Shown here piece after piece: positions 1 to 5,214 of a DNA stretch of 5,214 bases; the first letter of the stretch is position 1, and each line of letters opens with the position of its first letter. Origin of the DNA: Bacillota bacterium (GTDB lineage Bacteria > Bacillota > Tb-RUG-66). The position numbers and the translations under genes were made by a program. The stretch covers positions 1 to 5,214 of the forward strand of contig JAEEYS010000178.1 of the NCBI GenBank assembly GCA_016288255.1. The letters are read 5' to 3'. The notes under the pieces were generated by a model. It did no database searches. It was not told the origin of the DNA and was given only the letters and a program-made list of their open reading frames with translations.

Positions 1-1260
1 CATGTTTTTCATGGCGCACATATTGCCGCACATGGTACAAGTGTCTTCTTTTTCCGGTTTGGAGCTTTCATGATAAGCTCTTGCTTTTTCCGGATCCAAA
101 GCCAAAGCGTACATTTTTTCCCAATCGATCTCTTTTCTGGCCTTGCTCATTTGATTATCCCAATCTTGTACACCGGGGATCCCTTTGGCGATATCCGCCG
201 CATGGGCCGCGATCCGGGAAGCGATGATGCCTTCTTTCATATCTTCCAGTGTGGGAAGGCGCAGGTGCTCTGCCGGTGTGACATAGCAAAGGAATGCCGC
301 TCCATAAGTAGCCGCGATAGCGCCGCCGATAGCGGAGGTGATGTGATCATATCCGGGTGCCACATCGGTCACGATAGGCCCTAAAACATAAAACGGCGCG
401 CCATGGCAAAGGGTCTGCTGTATTTTCATATTGGCGGCGATCTGATCTATAGGCATGTGACCGGGCCCTTCGATCATGACCTGCACGTCTTTTTCCCAAG
501 CTCGTTTGGTCAACTCGCCCAAAACGATCAGCTCTTCGATCTGCGCGGTATCGGAAGCGTCTTTGATGGAACCGGGACGGCAGGCGTCTCCCAAACTCAT
601 GGTAACATCATACTGACGGCAGATTTCCAATACTTCGTCATAATATTCATAAAACGGATTTTCTTTGCCTGTCATTTCCATCCAGGCAAAGATCAGAGAA
701 CCGCCGCGTGACACGATATTGGTCAGCCGTCTGTTCTTTTTGAACCGGGCAGCGGTGGCTTTGTTGATTCCGCAGTGAATGGTCATAAAATCAACGCCGT
801 CTTCCGCGTGCATTTTGACCACATCCAAAAATTCCTGCGCCGTAATGTCTTTGAGCGCTTTTTTATAATACACTACCGCGTCATACATGGGCACTGTGCC
901 GATAATGGCGGGGCAGGTTTCGGTCAGCCTTTTGCGAAATGCGCGGGTCGCGCCGTAAGAGCTTAGATCCATAATGGATTCCGCGCCCATTTCAACTGCT
1001 TTATTGACTTTTTCGATCTCCGTTTCGATATCGGGGCAATCCCTTGAGATCCCCAAGTTTACATTGATCTTGGTTTTTAGCATAGAACCGATCCCGTAAG
1101 GATCCAATATGGTATGGTTTTTATTGGCAGGGATCGCTACTTTTCCTTCTGCCACAAGTGCCATGATCTCAGCTACCTCTTTTTGTTCCTTTTTTGCTAC
1201 GATTTCCATTTCCTTTGTTACAATGCCTTTTCTGGCTGCTTCCATTTGTGTGGAATACAT
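1..1260 (-). CDS. thiC: Phosphomethylpyrimidine synthase ThiC (partial, C-terminal end cut off)
   Basis: ThiC is a cytoplasmic radical-SAM enzyme that rearranges aminoimidazole ribotide into hydroxymethylpyrimidine phosphate, the pyrimidine half of thiamine. The reading frame is open from 1263 to the left edge, with 420 codons from the chosen start. Visible ThiC signatures are INVNLG near residue 66, MDLS at 97-100, GTVPMYDA at 121-128, [10 protein letters not shown] near 157-166, SRGGS near 184, [11 protein letters not shown] near 222-232, EGPGHMP at 264-270, and [12 protein letters not shown] followed by [14 protein letters not shown] at 288-314. The cluster-binding cysteines are C408, C411 and C415, so only a handful of codons should be missing. 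This is the short form without the extra N-terminal domain of the long enterobacterial enzyme. Two ATGs are adjacent. The Shine-Dalgarno GAGGTG (1266-1271 on this strand) leaves 2 bases to the first (1263) and 5 to the second (1260), so I prefer the second. Expression is controlled by the TPP riboswitch upstream. Confidence 0.97.
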   Translation of the reverse strand, partial: MYSTQMEAARKGIVTKEMEIVAKKEQKEVAEIMALVAEGKVAIPANKNHTILDPYGIGSMLKTKINVNLGISRDCPDIETEIEKVNKAVEMGAESIMDLSSYGATRAFRKRLTETCPAIIGTVPMYDAVVYYKKALKDITAQEFLDVVKMHAEDGVDFMTIHCGINKATAARFKKNRRLTNIVSRGGSLIFAWMEMTGKENPFYEYYDEVLEICRQYDVTMSLGDACRPGSIKDASDTAQIEELIVLGELTKRAWEKDVQVMIEGPGHMPIDQIAANMKIQQTLCHGAPFYVLGPIVTDVAPGYDHITSAIGGAIAATYGAAFLCYVTPAEHLRLPTLEDMKEGIIASRIAAHAADIAKGIPGVQDWDNQMSKARKEIDWEKMYALALDPEKARAYHESSKPEKEDTCTMCGNMCAMKNM

Positions 1261-1321
1261 CATTTCACCTCATTTCAATTGATGCTTTTGATAAAAAGCT
1301 CCAGAGAAGATGCTTGATATC

Positions 1322-1353
1322 AAAAAAGACACATCCCTTTTTGGATATGTCTT
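1322..1353 (-). terminator. Intrinsic terminator of the TPP riboswitch expression platform
   Basis: On the minus strand the arm AAGACATATCC (1343-1353) pairs over 11 bases, with one U-G, with GGATGTGTCTT (1326-1336) around a six-base loop. A run of six T residues (1322-1327) follows, partly inside the stem. It lies after the aptamer and about 60 bases before the thiC start. It is therefore a regulated attenuator: TPP binding should favour this hairpin and stop transcription before thiC. Confidence 0.9.
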
Positions 1354-1373
1354 GGTTATGCGATAATAGTAAT

Positions 1374-1460
1374 TTCTTCCTACGCCGGCATTATCCGAAT
1401 CAGGTCTGCGGGTCGAAACAAGAAAAGTCTTATTTCCTCTCAGCCAAAGCTCCCCGGTAT
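1374..1460 (-). promoter_or_regulatory. TPP riboswitch aptamer (THI element) controlling thiC
   Basis: Read on the minus strand, the leader contains the hallmark TPP-aptamer elements in the correct order. CCGGGGAGC (from 1457 down) is followed by GGCTGAGAGG (1436-1445), a variable stem, GACCCGCAGACCTGATTC, and the highly conserved GGATAATGCCGGCGTAGG (1379-1396). P2 can form from CGGG with CCCG. The optional P3 extension is GAAATAAG paired with CTTGTTTC, eight pairs with one G-U, around the loop ACTTTT. P5 is CGG with CCG. The outer P1 helix is less clear: CGATA near 1458-1462 could pair with TATCG near 1361-1365. The element binds thiamine pyrophosphate and lies between a promoter and an intrinsic terminator ahead of thiC, which is the expected arrangement for an OFF switch. 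Confidence 0.96.
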
Positions 1461-1479
1461 CGATTTATTTTTCTCTCTC

Positions 1480-1508
1480 AGCATAATCGATTTTGAGAAG
1501 AAAGTCAA
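1480..1508 (-). promoter_or_regulatory. Sigma-A-type promoter of thiC
   Basis: On the minus strand, TTGACT (1503-1508, five of six consensus bases) is separated by exactly 17 bases from TATGCT (1480-1485, four of six). The predicted transcription start is about 1472-1473, some 12-15 bases before the aptamer, which suits a riboswitch leader. The -10 is weak, so this rests mainly on the spacing, the -35 and the position. Confidence 0.65.
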
Positions 1509-1576
1509 ATAGAAGAAAAAATAAGAAGAAGATTTTTTAGGTAAAAAGAGGCTTATTTTTAGAAAAAGGGGCTTTC

Positions 1577-1605
1577 TTTACTTTCCGATAAATTTTCTGT
1601 ATACT
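1577..1605 (+). promoter_or_regulatory. Sigma-A-type promoter of the HD-domain gene
   Basis: TTTACT (1577-1582) and TATACT (1600-1605, five of six consensus bases) are separated by 17 bases. The predicted start site is near 1612, about 20 bases before the HD gene. The promoter is divergent from that of thiC, with about 70 A/T-rich bases between the two -35 boxes. Confidence 0.65.
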
Positions 1606-1634
1606 GAGAAAAAATAAAAAAGGGAATGACCGGG

Positions 1635-2228
1635 ATGAAAGAAGAAAAATTTTTACGGCAAATGAATTTTTTGATAGAAGCGGACAAAATGAAAAGCATA
1701 TACCGGCAGACTTATTTGGCAAACGGTGAGCGGCAGGAAACCGACGCGGAACATTCCTGGCATTTTGCGCTGATGGCAATGGTATTATATGAATACGCAG
1801 ATCAGGACAAGGTGGACTTGGACAGAGTGATCAAAATGGCGCTGGTCCATGATCTGGTGGAGATCTATGCGGGAGATACCTATGCCTATGACGAAAAAGA
1901 AAATGTAAAAAAAGAAGAACGGGAAAAACTGGCGGCAGATAAGTTGTTCGTGCTTTTGCCGGAAGAGCAGGGGAACGCTTACCGCAAACTATGGGAAGAA
2001 TTCGATGCGGCAGAAACACCGGACGCTGTTTTTGCCTCCGCGGTGGACAGGCTACAGCCTTTTATCAACGGATATTTGACCAAAGGAAGAATGTGGCAGA
2101 AGCATGGGGTAAAAAGCGAGCAGATCAAAGCCAGGATAAAAACCATAGAAAAGGGAATGCCGGACATCTATCCTTATGCGGTAAAAATGCTGGAAGACGC
2201 TGTGAAAAAAGGATATTTAAAGGAATAA
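1635..2228 (+). CDS. HD-domain hydrolase, YfbR/HDDC2-like 5'-deoxynucleotidase
   Basis: This is a small cytoplasmic metal-dependent phosphohydrolase of the HD superfamily, 197 residues from the chosen start, which is normal for the family. The best match from memory is the YfbR/HDDC2 group, which removes phosphate from deoxynucleoside 5'-monophosphates. Visible residues fit that group: R24 in SIYRQTY, H40 in AEHSW, the doublet H72-D73 in the block VHDLVEIYAGDT with E76 and D81, and D138 in ASAVDRLQ. The spacing HD-x2-E-x4-D matches E. coli YfbR. In-frame ATGs lie at 1626 and 1635. The Shine-Dalgarno AGGG (1621-1624) is only one base from the first and ten from the second, so I prefer 1635; starting at 1626 would add three residues. 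It has its own promoter, and no terminator is visible after it. The exact substrate is inferred; a broader HD phosphohydrolase role is possible. Confidence 0.88.
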   Translation: MKEEKFLRQMNFLIEADKMKSIYRQTYLANGERQETDAEHSWHFALMAMVLYEYADQDKVDLDRVIKMALVHDLVEIYAGDTYAYDEKENVKKEEREKLAADKLFVLLPEEQGNAYRKLWEEFDAAETPDAVFASAVDRLQPFINGYLTKGRMWQKHGVKSEQIKARIKTIEKGMPDIYPYAVKMLEDAVKKGYLKE

Positions 2229-2246
2229 GAGAATAGCGGAAAAGGG

Positions 2247-2276
2247 AAAAGCGAACAGACAAAATAAAAGCGAACA
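2247..2276 (+). repeat. Pair of 11-bp direct repeats upstream of the GlnR operator
   Basis: AAAAGCGAACA occurs at 2247-2257 and again at 2266-2276, a 19-bp offset. The second copy ends three bases before the GlnR box. The repeats are directly visible; any role as an operator or as remnants of a small duplication is conjecture. Confidence 0.6.
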
Positions 2277-2279
2277 AAA

Positions 2280-2296
2280 TGTAAAATAATATTACA
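2280..2296 (+). promoter_or_regulatory. GlnR operator upstream of glnRA
   Basis: The 17 bases TGTAAAATAATATTACA fit the GlnR/TnrA consensus TGTNAN7TNACA exactly, and one more A and T pair symmetrically outside (2279-2297). The site ends five bases before the -35 box of the glnRA promoter and is centred roughly 49 bases before the predicted start. The MerR-type regulator encoded directly downstream should bind here and repress its own operon when glutamine is plentiful. Confidence 0.88.
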
Positions 2297-2301
2297 TATA
2301 A

Positions 2302-2330
2302 TTGACATAAGAAAAGAATAGCAATATACT
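2302..2330 (+). promoter_or_regulatory. Strong sigma-A-type promoter of the glnR-glnA operon
   Basis: TTGACA (2302-2307, perfect) and TATACT (2325-2330, five of six) are separated by 17 bases. The predicted start is about 2337, leaving a leader of about 20 bases that holds the glnR ribosome binding site. The adjacent GlnR box just upstream supports this assignment. Confidence 0.87.
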
Positions 2331-2357
2331 GGACCCGTAAATAAATGAGGTGATCTT

Positions 2358-2729
2358 TTGAAGGATTTAGAACATATAAGGCCTATTTATTCTATCGGAA
2401 CGGCAAAAAGTTTAACAGGACTCACCAGCAGGCAGATTCGATACTATGAGGAAAAAGAGATCGTGAGACCCTTTCGGACAGCGGGCAACCAACGGATCTT
2501 TTCCAAACAGGATATCGAGATCCTGCATATTACCAAAGAACTGTTAAAAGAAGGCAATACGCTGGAAGGGATCAAGGCACATTTAAAAAACTTATATCCG
2601 TCCTATTATGAAAAGAAAAAAGTAAACGATCTGGAAGCAAGGCAGGTCAGGCTGGAACAGTTGACAAACAAAGGTCAAAAAAATTTATTGAACTCATTTT
2701 ATGAAATCAACAGAAAAGAAAGGAATTAA
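2358..2729 (+). CDS. glnR: GlnR-type MerR-family repressor of glutamine synthetase
   Basis: This 123-residue protein is a MerR-family winged-helix DNA-binding repressor. It lies three bases upstream of glnA, behind a perfect GlnR box. The N-terminal part resembles Bacillus GlnR: YSIGTAKSLTGLTSRQIRYYEE (two blocks, residues 11-22 and 23-32) is the helix-turn-helix, and GNQRIFSKQDIEIL (43-56) is the wing and following helix. Residues 57-90 form the next helices, and 91-123 form a charged tail with no metal or drug-binding domain. In Bacillus the equivalent tail lets feedback-inhibited glutamine synthetase control DNA binding; the tail here is clearly different in sequence, so that mechanism is inferred. 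The start is TTG at 2358, supported by GAGGTGATC (2347-2355), nine bases complementary to the 16S rRNA end; the ATG at 2345 is out of frame. Confidence 0.9.
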   Translation: MKDLEHIRPIYSIGTAKSLTGLTSRQIRYYEEKEIVRPFRTAGNQRIFSKQDIEILHITKELLKEGNTLEGIKAHLKNLYPSYYEKKKVNDLEARQVRLEQLTNKGQKNLLNSFYEINRKERN

Positions 2730-2732
2730 ACC

Positions 2733-4064
2733 ATGTACACAAGAGAAGACATTAAATCACTGGTAAAAGAAAACAACATTAGTTTTATCCGTCTTCAGTT
2801 TACGGATCTTTTTGGAGTAATCAAAAATGTAGAGATTCCACCGAGCCAATTGGATAAGGCACTGGACGGAGAATTGATGTTTGACGGTTCTTCCATCAAT
2901 GGATTCGTCAGGATCGAAGAATCGGATATGCTTTTAAAACCGGATTTTGATACATTCGCTATCTTCCCCTGGAAACGCAGTCATGATGGGGGCAGAACAG
3001 CACGCTTGATCTGCGATATCATGAATGCGGACGGAACGCCTTTTGAAGGGTGCCCCAGAAATATGTTGAAAAAGGTCATGAAAGAAGCGGAAGAAATGGG
3101 ATTTACCGCTTATGCCGGACCGGAAGCGGAATTCTATTTGTTCCAATTTGATGAAAACGGCAATCCTACCACCAAGTGCAACGACCATGGCGGCTATTTC
3201 GATCTTTCTCCCATGGATTTAGGGGAAGATGCTAGAGAAGATATCGTATTGGCGCTGCAGGATATGGGGTTTGAAGTGGAAGCGTCCCACCATGAAGTGG
3301 GGCCGGGACAAAACGAAATCGACTTTAAATATGCCGATATGGTCACAACGGCAGACAATGTCGCTACTTTCAAATTTGTAGTAAAAAATATCGCGGCGCA
3401 AAGAGGATTTTATGCCACCTTCATGCCGAAGCCGGTATACGGTATCGCAGGCAACGGGATGCATTTGAATCAATCTTTGTTCGATAAAAACGGCAACGCG
3501 TTTTATGATCCTACAAGAGATATGGGATTGTCTAAAATTTGCGAATATTATATCGGCGGCGTTTTAAAACATGCAAAAGGGTTTACGGCGGTGACCAATC
3601 CTACGGTCAATTCGTATAAACGGCTGGTGTCCGGATTCGAAGCGCCCGTATATATCGCCTGGTCGGAAAGAAACAGAAGTCCTCTGATCCGGATCCCCAG
3701 CAGAAGAGGGGTGGGGACCAGAGTGGAATTGAGAAGCCCGGATCCTTCCTGCAATCCTTATTTAGCGCTGGCTGTTTCCTTAAAAGCAGGCTTAGACGGG
3801 ATCAAAAATAAGATCAATCCGCCGAAACCGGTGAATACCAATATTTATGAAATGGATATTGAAACCAGAAACGCATTGAATATCATGAGTTTACCGGCCA
3901 ACCTATATGACGCGCTGATCGATCTTTCCAATGACGACGTGATAAAGGAAGCGTTGGGAGAACATGCCTACAACTATTACATGGACGCTAAGCTGATCGA
4001 ATGGGACGAATACAGAACGCAAGTGCATGATTGGGAATTAAAACGGTATTTTAATCTGTTCTAA
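2733..4064 (+). CDS. glnA: Glutamine synthetase, type I-alpha
   Basis: This cytoplasmic dodecameric enzyme makes glutamine from glutamate, ammonia and ATP, the main entry of ammonia into metabolism. It has 443 residues, the usual I-alpha length, and is complete. Visible active-site parts are the loop FDGSSINGF (50-58), metal ligands E131 and E133 in GPEAEF, E188 and E195 in [11 protein letters not shown]244 in [19 protein letters not shown] (289-298), the flap glutamate E303 in SGFEAP, and [10 protein letters not shown] (313-322) with the arginines around 330-334. R60 in GFVRIEE corresponds to the arginine that gives Bacillus I-alpha enzymes their feedback inhibition. The I-beta insertion and adenylylation context are absent. 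The ribosome binding site GAAAGGAA (2718-2725) lies inside the end of glnR, with eight bases from AAGGA to the ATG, so the pair is translated from one operon. A strong terminator follows. Confidence 0.98.
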   Translation: MYTREDIKSLVKENNISFIRLQFTDLFGVIKNVEIPPSQLDKALDGELMFDGSSINGFVRIEESDMLLKPDFDTFAIFPWKRSHDGGRTARLICDIMNADGTPFEGCPRNMLKKVMKEAEEMGFTAYAGPEAEFYLFQFDENGNPTTKCNDHGGYFDLSPMDLGEDAREDIVLALQDMGFEVEASHHEVGPGQNEIDFKYADMVTTADNVATFKFVVKNIAAQRGFYATFMPKPVYGIAGNGMHLNQSLFDKNGNAFYDPTRDMGLSKICEYYIGGVLKHAKGFTAVTNPTVNSYKRLVSGFEAPVYIAWSERNRSPLIRIPSRRGVGTRVELRSPDPSCNPYLALAVSLKAGLDGIKNKINPPKPVNTNIYEMDIETRNALNIMSLPANLYDALIDLSNDDVIKEALGEHAYNYYMDAKLIEWDEYRTQVHDWELKRYFNLF

Positions 4065-4125
4065 TTATTTGGAAGGACAAGCCGATGAAAGCGGATAAAA
4101 AGAAATAAAACGATTGTTTTTTTAT

Positions 4126-4156
4126 AAAGAAGTATCGGAAGATACTTCTTTTTTTT
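4126..4156 (+). terminator. Intrinsic terminator of the glnR-glnA operon
   Basis: GAAGTATC (4129-4136) pairs perfectly with GATACTTC (4141-4148) around the tetraloop GGAA. Three more A-T pairs can extend the stem to 11 bases, and a run of eight T residues (4149-4156) follows. It ends the glnRA transcript 60-90 bases after glnA and separates it from the sporulation gene. Confidence 0.95.
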
Positions 4157-4200
4157 ATGTTTTGAGATAGACAACACAGCAAAAGGACCGGAAAAAATTG

Positions 4201-4229
4201 GAATACTTGAGACAAGTCCTCCATACATA
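4201..4229 (+). promoter_or_regulatory. Sigma-E-like (mother-cell) promoter of spoIIIAA
   Basis: GAATACT (4201-4207) matches the sigma-E -35 pattern KMATATT with one difference. After 14 bases, CATACATA (4222-4229) closely fits the sigma-E -10 CATACA. The spoIIIA operon is known to be sigma-E dependent in Bacillus, which supports the reading. The predicted start is close to 4236, so the leader would be only about 15 bases and begin next to the ribosome binding site at 4237-4243. A weak sigma-A reading (TTGAGA with TATAAA, 15-base spacing) is less convincing. Confidence 0.75.
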
Positions 4230-4250
4230 TAAAAATGAGGGGGACAAGTG

Positions 4251-5201
4251 ATGATACAAAAACGAGAAGAAAAAGAGATCCTGAATTATTTTCCGCCGGC
4301 ATTAAAAGCTCTTTTTTTAAAATTGCCGGAGCCCTTTTTTCGAGAATTGACGGAGATCCGGTTTCGGGTCAGTCAGCCTGTCATAGTGCTGACAGGCAGA
4401 GAAGAATATTTTTTAAGCGAGCAGGGAGATTTGGTCAAAAATCAAAAAAAGAGCAAAATTTTTACACAAAAAGAGGGAGAGATCCTCTTTCGGAATTTTG
4501 CTAATTTTTCAGTATATGCGCTGGAAGAAGAGCTGAAAAACGGGTTTATCACCCTGCCGGGAGGGCATAGAGTGGGACTTTCGGGCAAAGCTGTCATGCG
4601 GCAGGGAGAATTGATACGGCTTACGGATATTTCCGGTTTCAATATCCGCATTTCCAGAGAGGTGAAAGGCGCGGCGGATCGGTTGTTGGAAGGCGTTTTG
4701 GATAAGGACGGCAGTATCTATAATACTTTGATCGTTTCTCCTCCCAGACTGGGCAAAACAACGATTCTGCGGGATCTGATAAGGCAGTTGAGCAATGGAG
4801 ACGAAAAAAGAGGCAGAAGAGGGTATAAAGTAGGCTTGATCGATGAACGGTCGGAGATCGCCTGTATGGAAAAAGGGATCCCGCAACTGGATGTAGGGAT
4901 CCGCACCGACGTATTGGATGGGTCTCCCAAAGCGGAAGGGATCCTCCTGTTTTTGCGCACCATGTCACCGGAGATCATTGCCATGGACGAGTTGGGCAAA
5001 AAGGAAGACATCATGGCGGTAGAAGATTCTATCAATTGCGGCGTCAAGATCATTGCGACCATTCACGCAAAGGGGTGGGAGGATCTTCAACAGCGTTTGG
5101 CGCTCAAGATGCTGCTTCAAAAAAAGATGTTCCAAAGGCTGATCATATTGGGAAACAGCAAGGGGATCGGTACAGTGGAAAAGATCATGACCTTGACATA
5201 A
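4251..5201 (+). CDS. spoIIIAA: Stage III sporulation protein AA, secretion-type ATPase
   Basis: SpoIIIAA is the mother-cell ATPase of the SpoIIIA-SpoIIQ channel that joins mother cell and forespore during engulfment; it is related to type II/IV secretion ATPases. The protein has 316 residues, close to the Bacillus length, and is complete. Residues 1-110 form the N-terminal domain, ending in the family-typical ITLPGGHRVGLSGKAV (100-115). The P-loop is SPPRLGKTT (163-171), with serine where the textbook P-loop has its first glycine. GLIDERSEIA (195-204) is a family hallmark, the Walker B region is EIIAMDELG (241-249), and ATIHA (269-273) follows. GTG at 4248 and ATG at 4251 are both in frame; GAGGGGG (4237-4243) lies 7 bases from the ATG but 4 from the GTG, so I chose the ATG. 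It follows a sigma-E-like promoter and should be first in a spoIIIA operon that continues beyond the window. Confidence 0.95.
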   Translation: MIQKREEKEILNYFPPALKALFLKLPEPFFRELTEIRFRVSQPVIVLTGREEYFLSEQGDLVKNQKKSKIFTQKEGEILFRNFANFSVYALEEELKNGFITLPGGHRVGLSGKAVMRQGELIRLTDISGFNIRISREVKGAADRLLEGVLDKDGSIYNTLIVSPPRLGKTTILRDLIRQLSNGDEKRGRRGYKVGLIDERSEIACMEKGIPQLDVGIRTDVLDGSPKAEGILLFLRTMSPEIIAMDELGKKEDIMAVEDSINCGVKIIATIHAKGWEDLQQRLALKMLLQKKMFQRLIILGNSKGIGTVEKIMTLT

Positions 5202-5210
5202 AAAGCAAAG

Positions 5211-5214
5211 ATGA
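5211..5214 (+). CDS. Possible start of the next spoIIIA gene (spoIIIAB), only first codon in window
   Basis: An ATG begins nine bases after the spoIIIAA stop codon, where spoIIIAB normally follows. Only four bases are in view and the upstream ribosome binding site is weak (AAAGCAAAG), so this is inferred from known gene order rather than from coding sequence. Confidence 0.35.

Noticed and set aside
70..966. Several plus-strand open frames of 60-100 codons across the thiC region
   Set aside because: They lie opposite the well conserved thiC frame, have no family motifs, and are antisense shadows.
1471..1482. A second CTGAGAG motif on the minus strand upstream of the aptamer, suggesting a tandem TPP riboswitch
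   Set aside because: It overlaps the end of the thiC -10 box and the predicted start region, and no second GGATAATGCC-type half accompanies it.
1114..1496. Plus-strand open frames across the thiC start, riboswitch and terminator
   Set aside because: They run through structured regulatory RNA sequence on the other strand, lack convincing ribosome binding sites, and have a low-complexity F/L-rich composition.
1537..1779. An 80-codon minus-strand frame across the divergent promoters and the HD gene start
   Set aside because: It is antisense to a conserved gene start and promoter, and its phenylalanine, leucine and serine runs reflect A/G-rich sequence on the plus strand.
1635..2228. HD-domain protein as part of a defence or cyclic-nucleotide signalling system
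   Set aside because: Its motif spacing fits the housekeeping YfbR/HDDC2 nucleotidases, and no effector, cyclase, or mobile-element neighbours are present.
3900..3915. NLYD in GlnA (residues 390-393) resembling the adenylylation site of type I-beta enzymes
   Set aside because: By alignment from memory, the true site corresponds to NIYEM near residue 372. The protein has the I-alpha length and lacks the I-beta insertion, so the match is coincidental.
4051..4302. An 83-codon minus-strand frame with a hydrophobic stretch between glnA and spoIIIAA
   Set aside because: It is read through the glnA terminator and the sigma-E-like promoter, and the hydrophobic look comes from A-rich plus-strand sequence.

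Overview
The window looks like ordinary chromosomal DNA from an anaerobic, endospore-forming Firmicute of the class Clostridia. The evidence is a short clostridial-type ThiC under a TPP riboswitch, a GlnR-type MerR regulator in an operon with a class I-alpha glutamine synthetase, a SpoIIIAA sporulation ATPase behind a sigma-E-like promoter, strong GAGG-type ribosome binding sites, and intrinsic terminators with long U-tracts. I could not fix the genus.

Layout, left to right. Positions 1-1260 (minus strand) hold thiC, nearly complete but cut by the left edge just after its iron-sulfur cysteines. Its leader (about 1264-1473, minus strand) carries a sigma-A-like promoter, a TPP aptamer and an intrinsic terminator, which together form a transcription-attenuation switch. 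A divergent sigma-A-like promoter at 1577-1605 drives an HD-domain nucleotidase of the YfbR/HDDC2 type (1635-2228). A perfect GlnR operator (2280-2296) and a strong promoter (2302-2330) precede the two-gene operon glnR (2358-2729, TTG start) and glnA (2733-4064), closed by a strong terminator at 4126-4156. Then a sigma-E-like promoter (4201-4229) precedes spoIIIAA (4251-5201). An ATG at 5211, at the right edge, is probably the start of the next spoIIIA gene.

Function. The window contains three separately regulated units. Thiamine pyrimidine synthesis is controlled by its end product TPP. Nitrogen assimilation uses a GlnR/GS pair, in which the operator shows that the operon represses itself. 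SpoIIIAA is the ATPase of the mother-cell-to-forespore channel and would be made only in the mother cell. The HD nucleotidase has no obvious link to its neighbours, but no terminator is visible after it, so readthrough into glnRA is possible.

I found no mobile element, CRISPR array, tRNA or rRNA, and no clear sign of an undescribed system. The most interesting points are regulatory: a candidate antiterminator that uses the conserved THI-box bases of the riboswitch, the single GlnR operator with an 11-bp direct repeat beside it, the sigma-E-like promoter with a very short leader, and a seven-codon ORF with a good ribosome binding site between glnA and its terminator.
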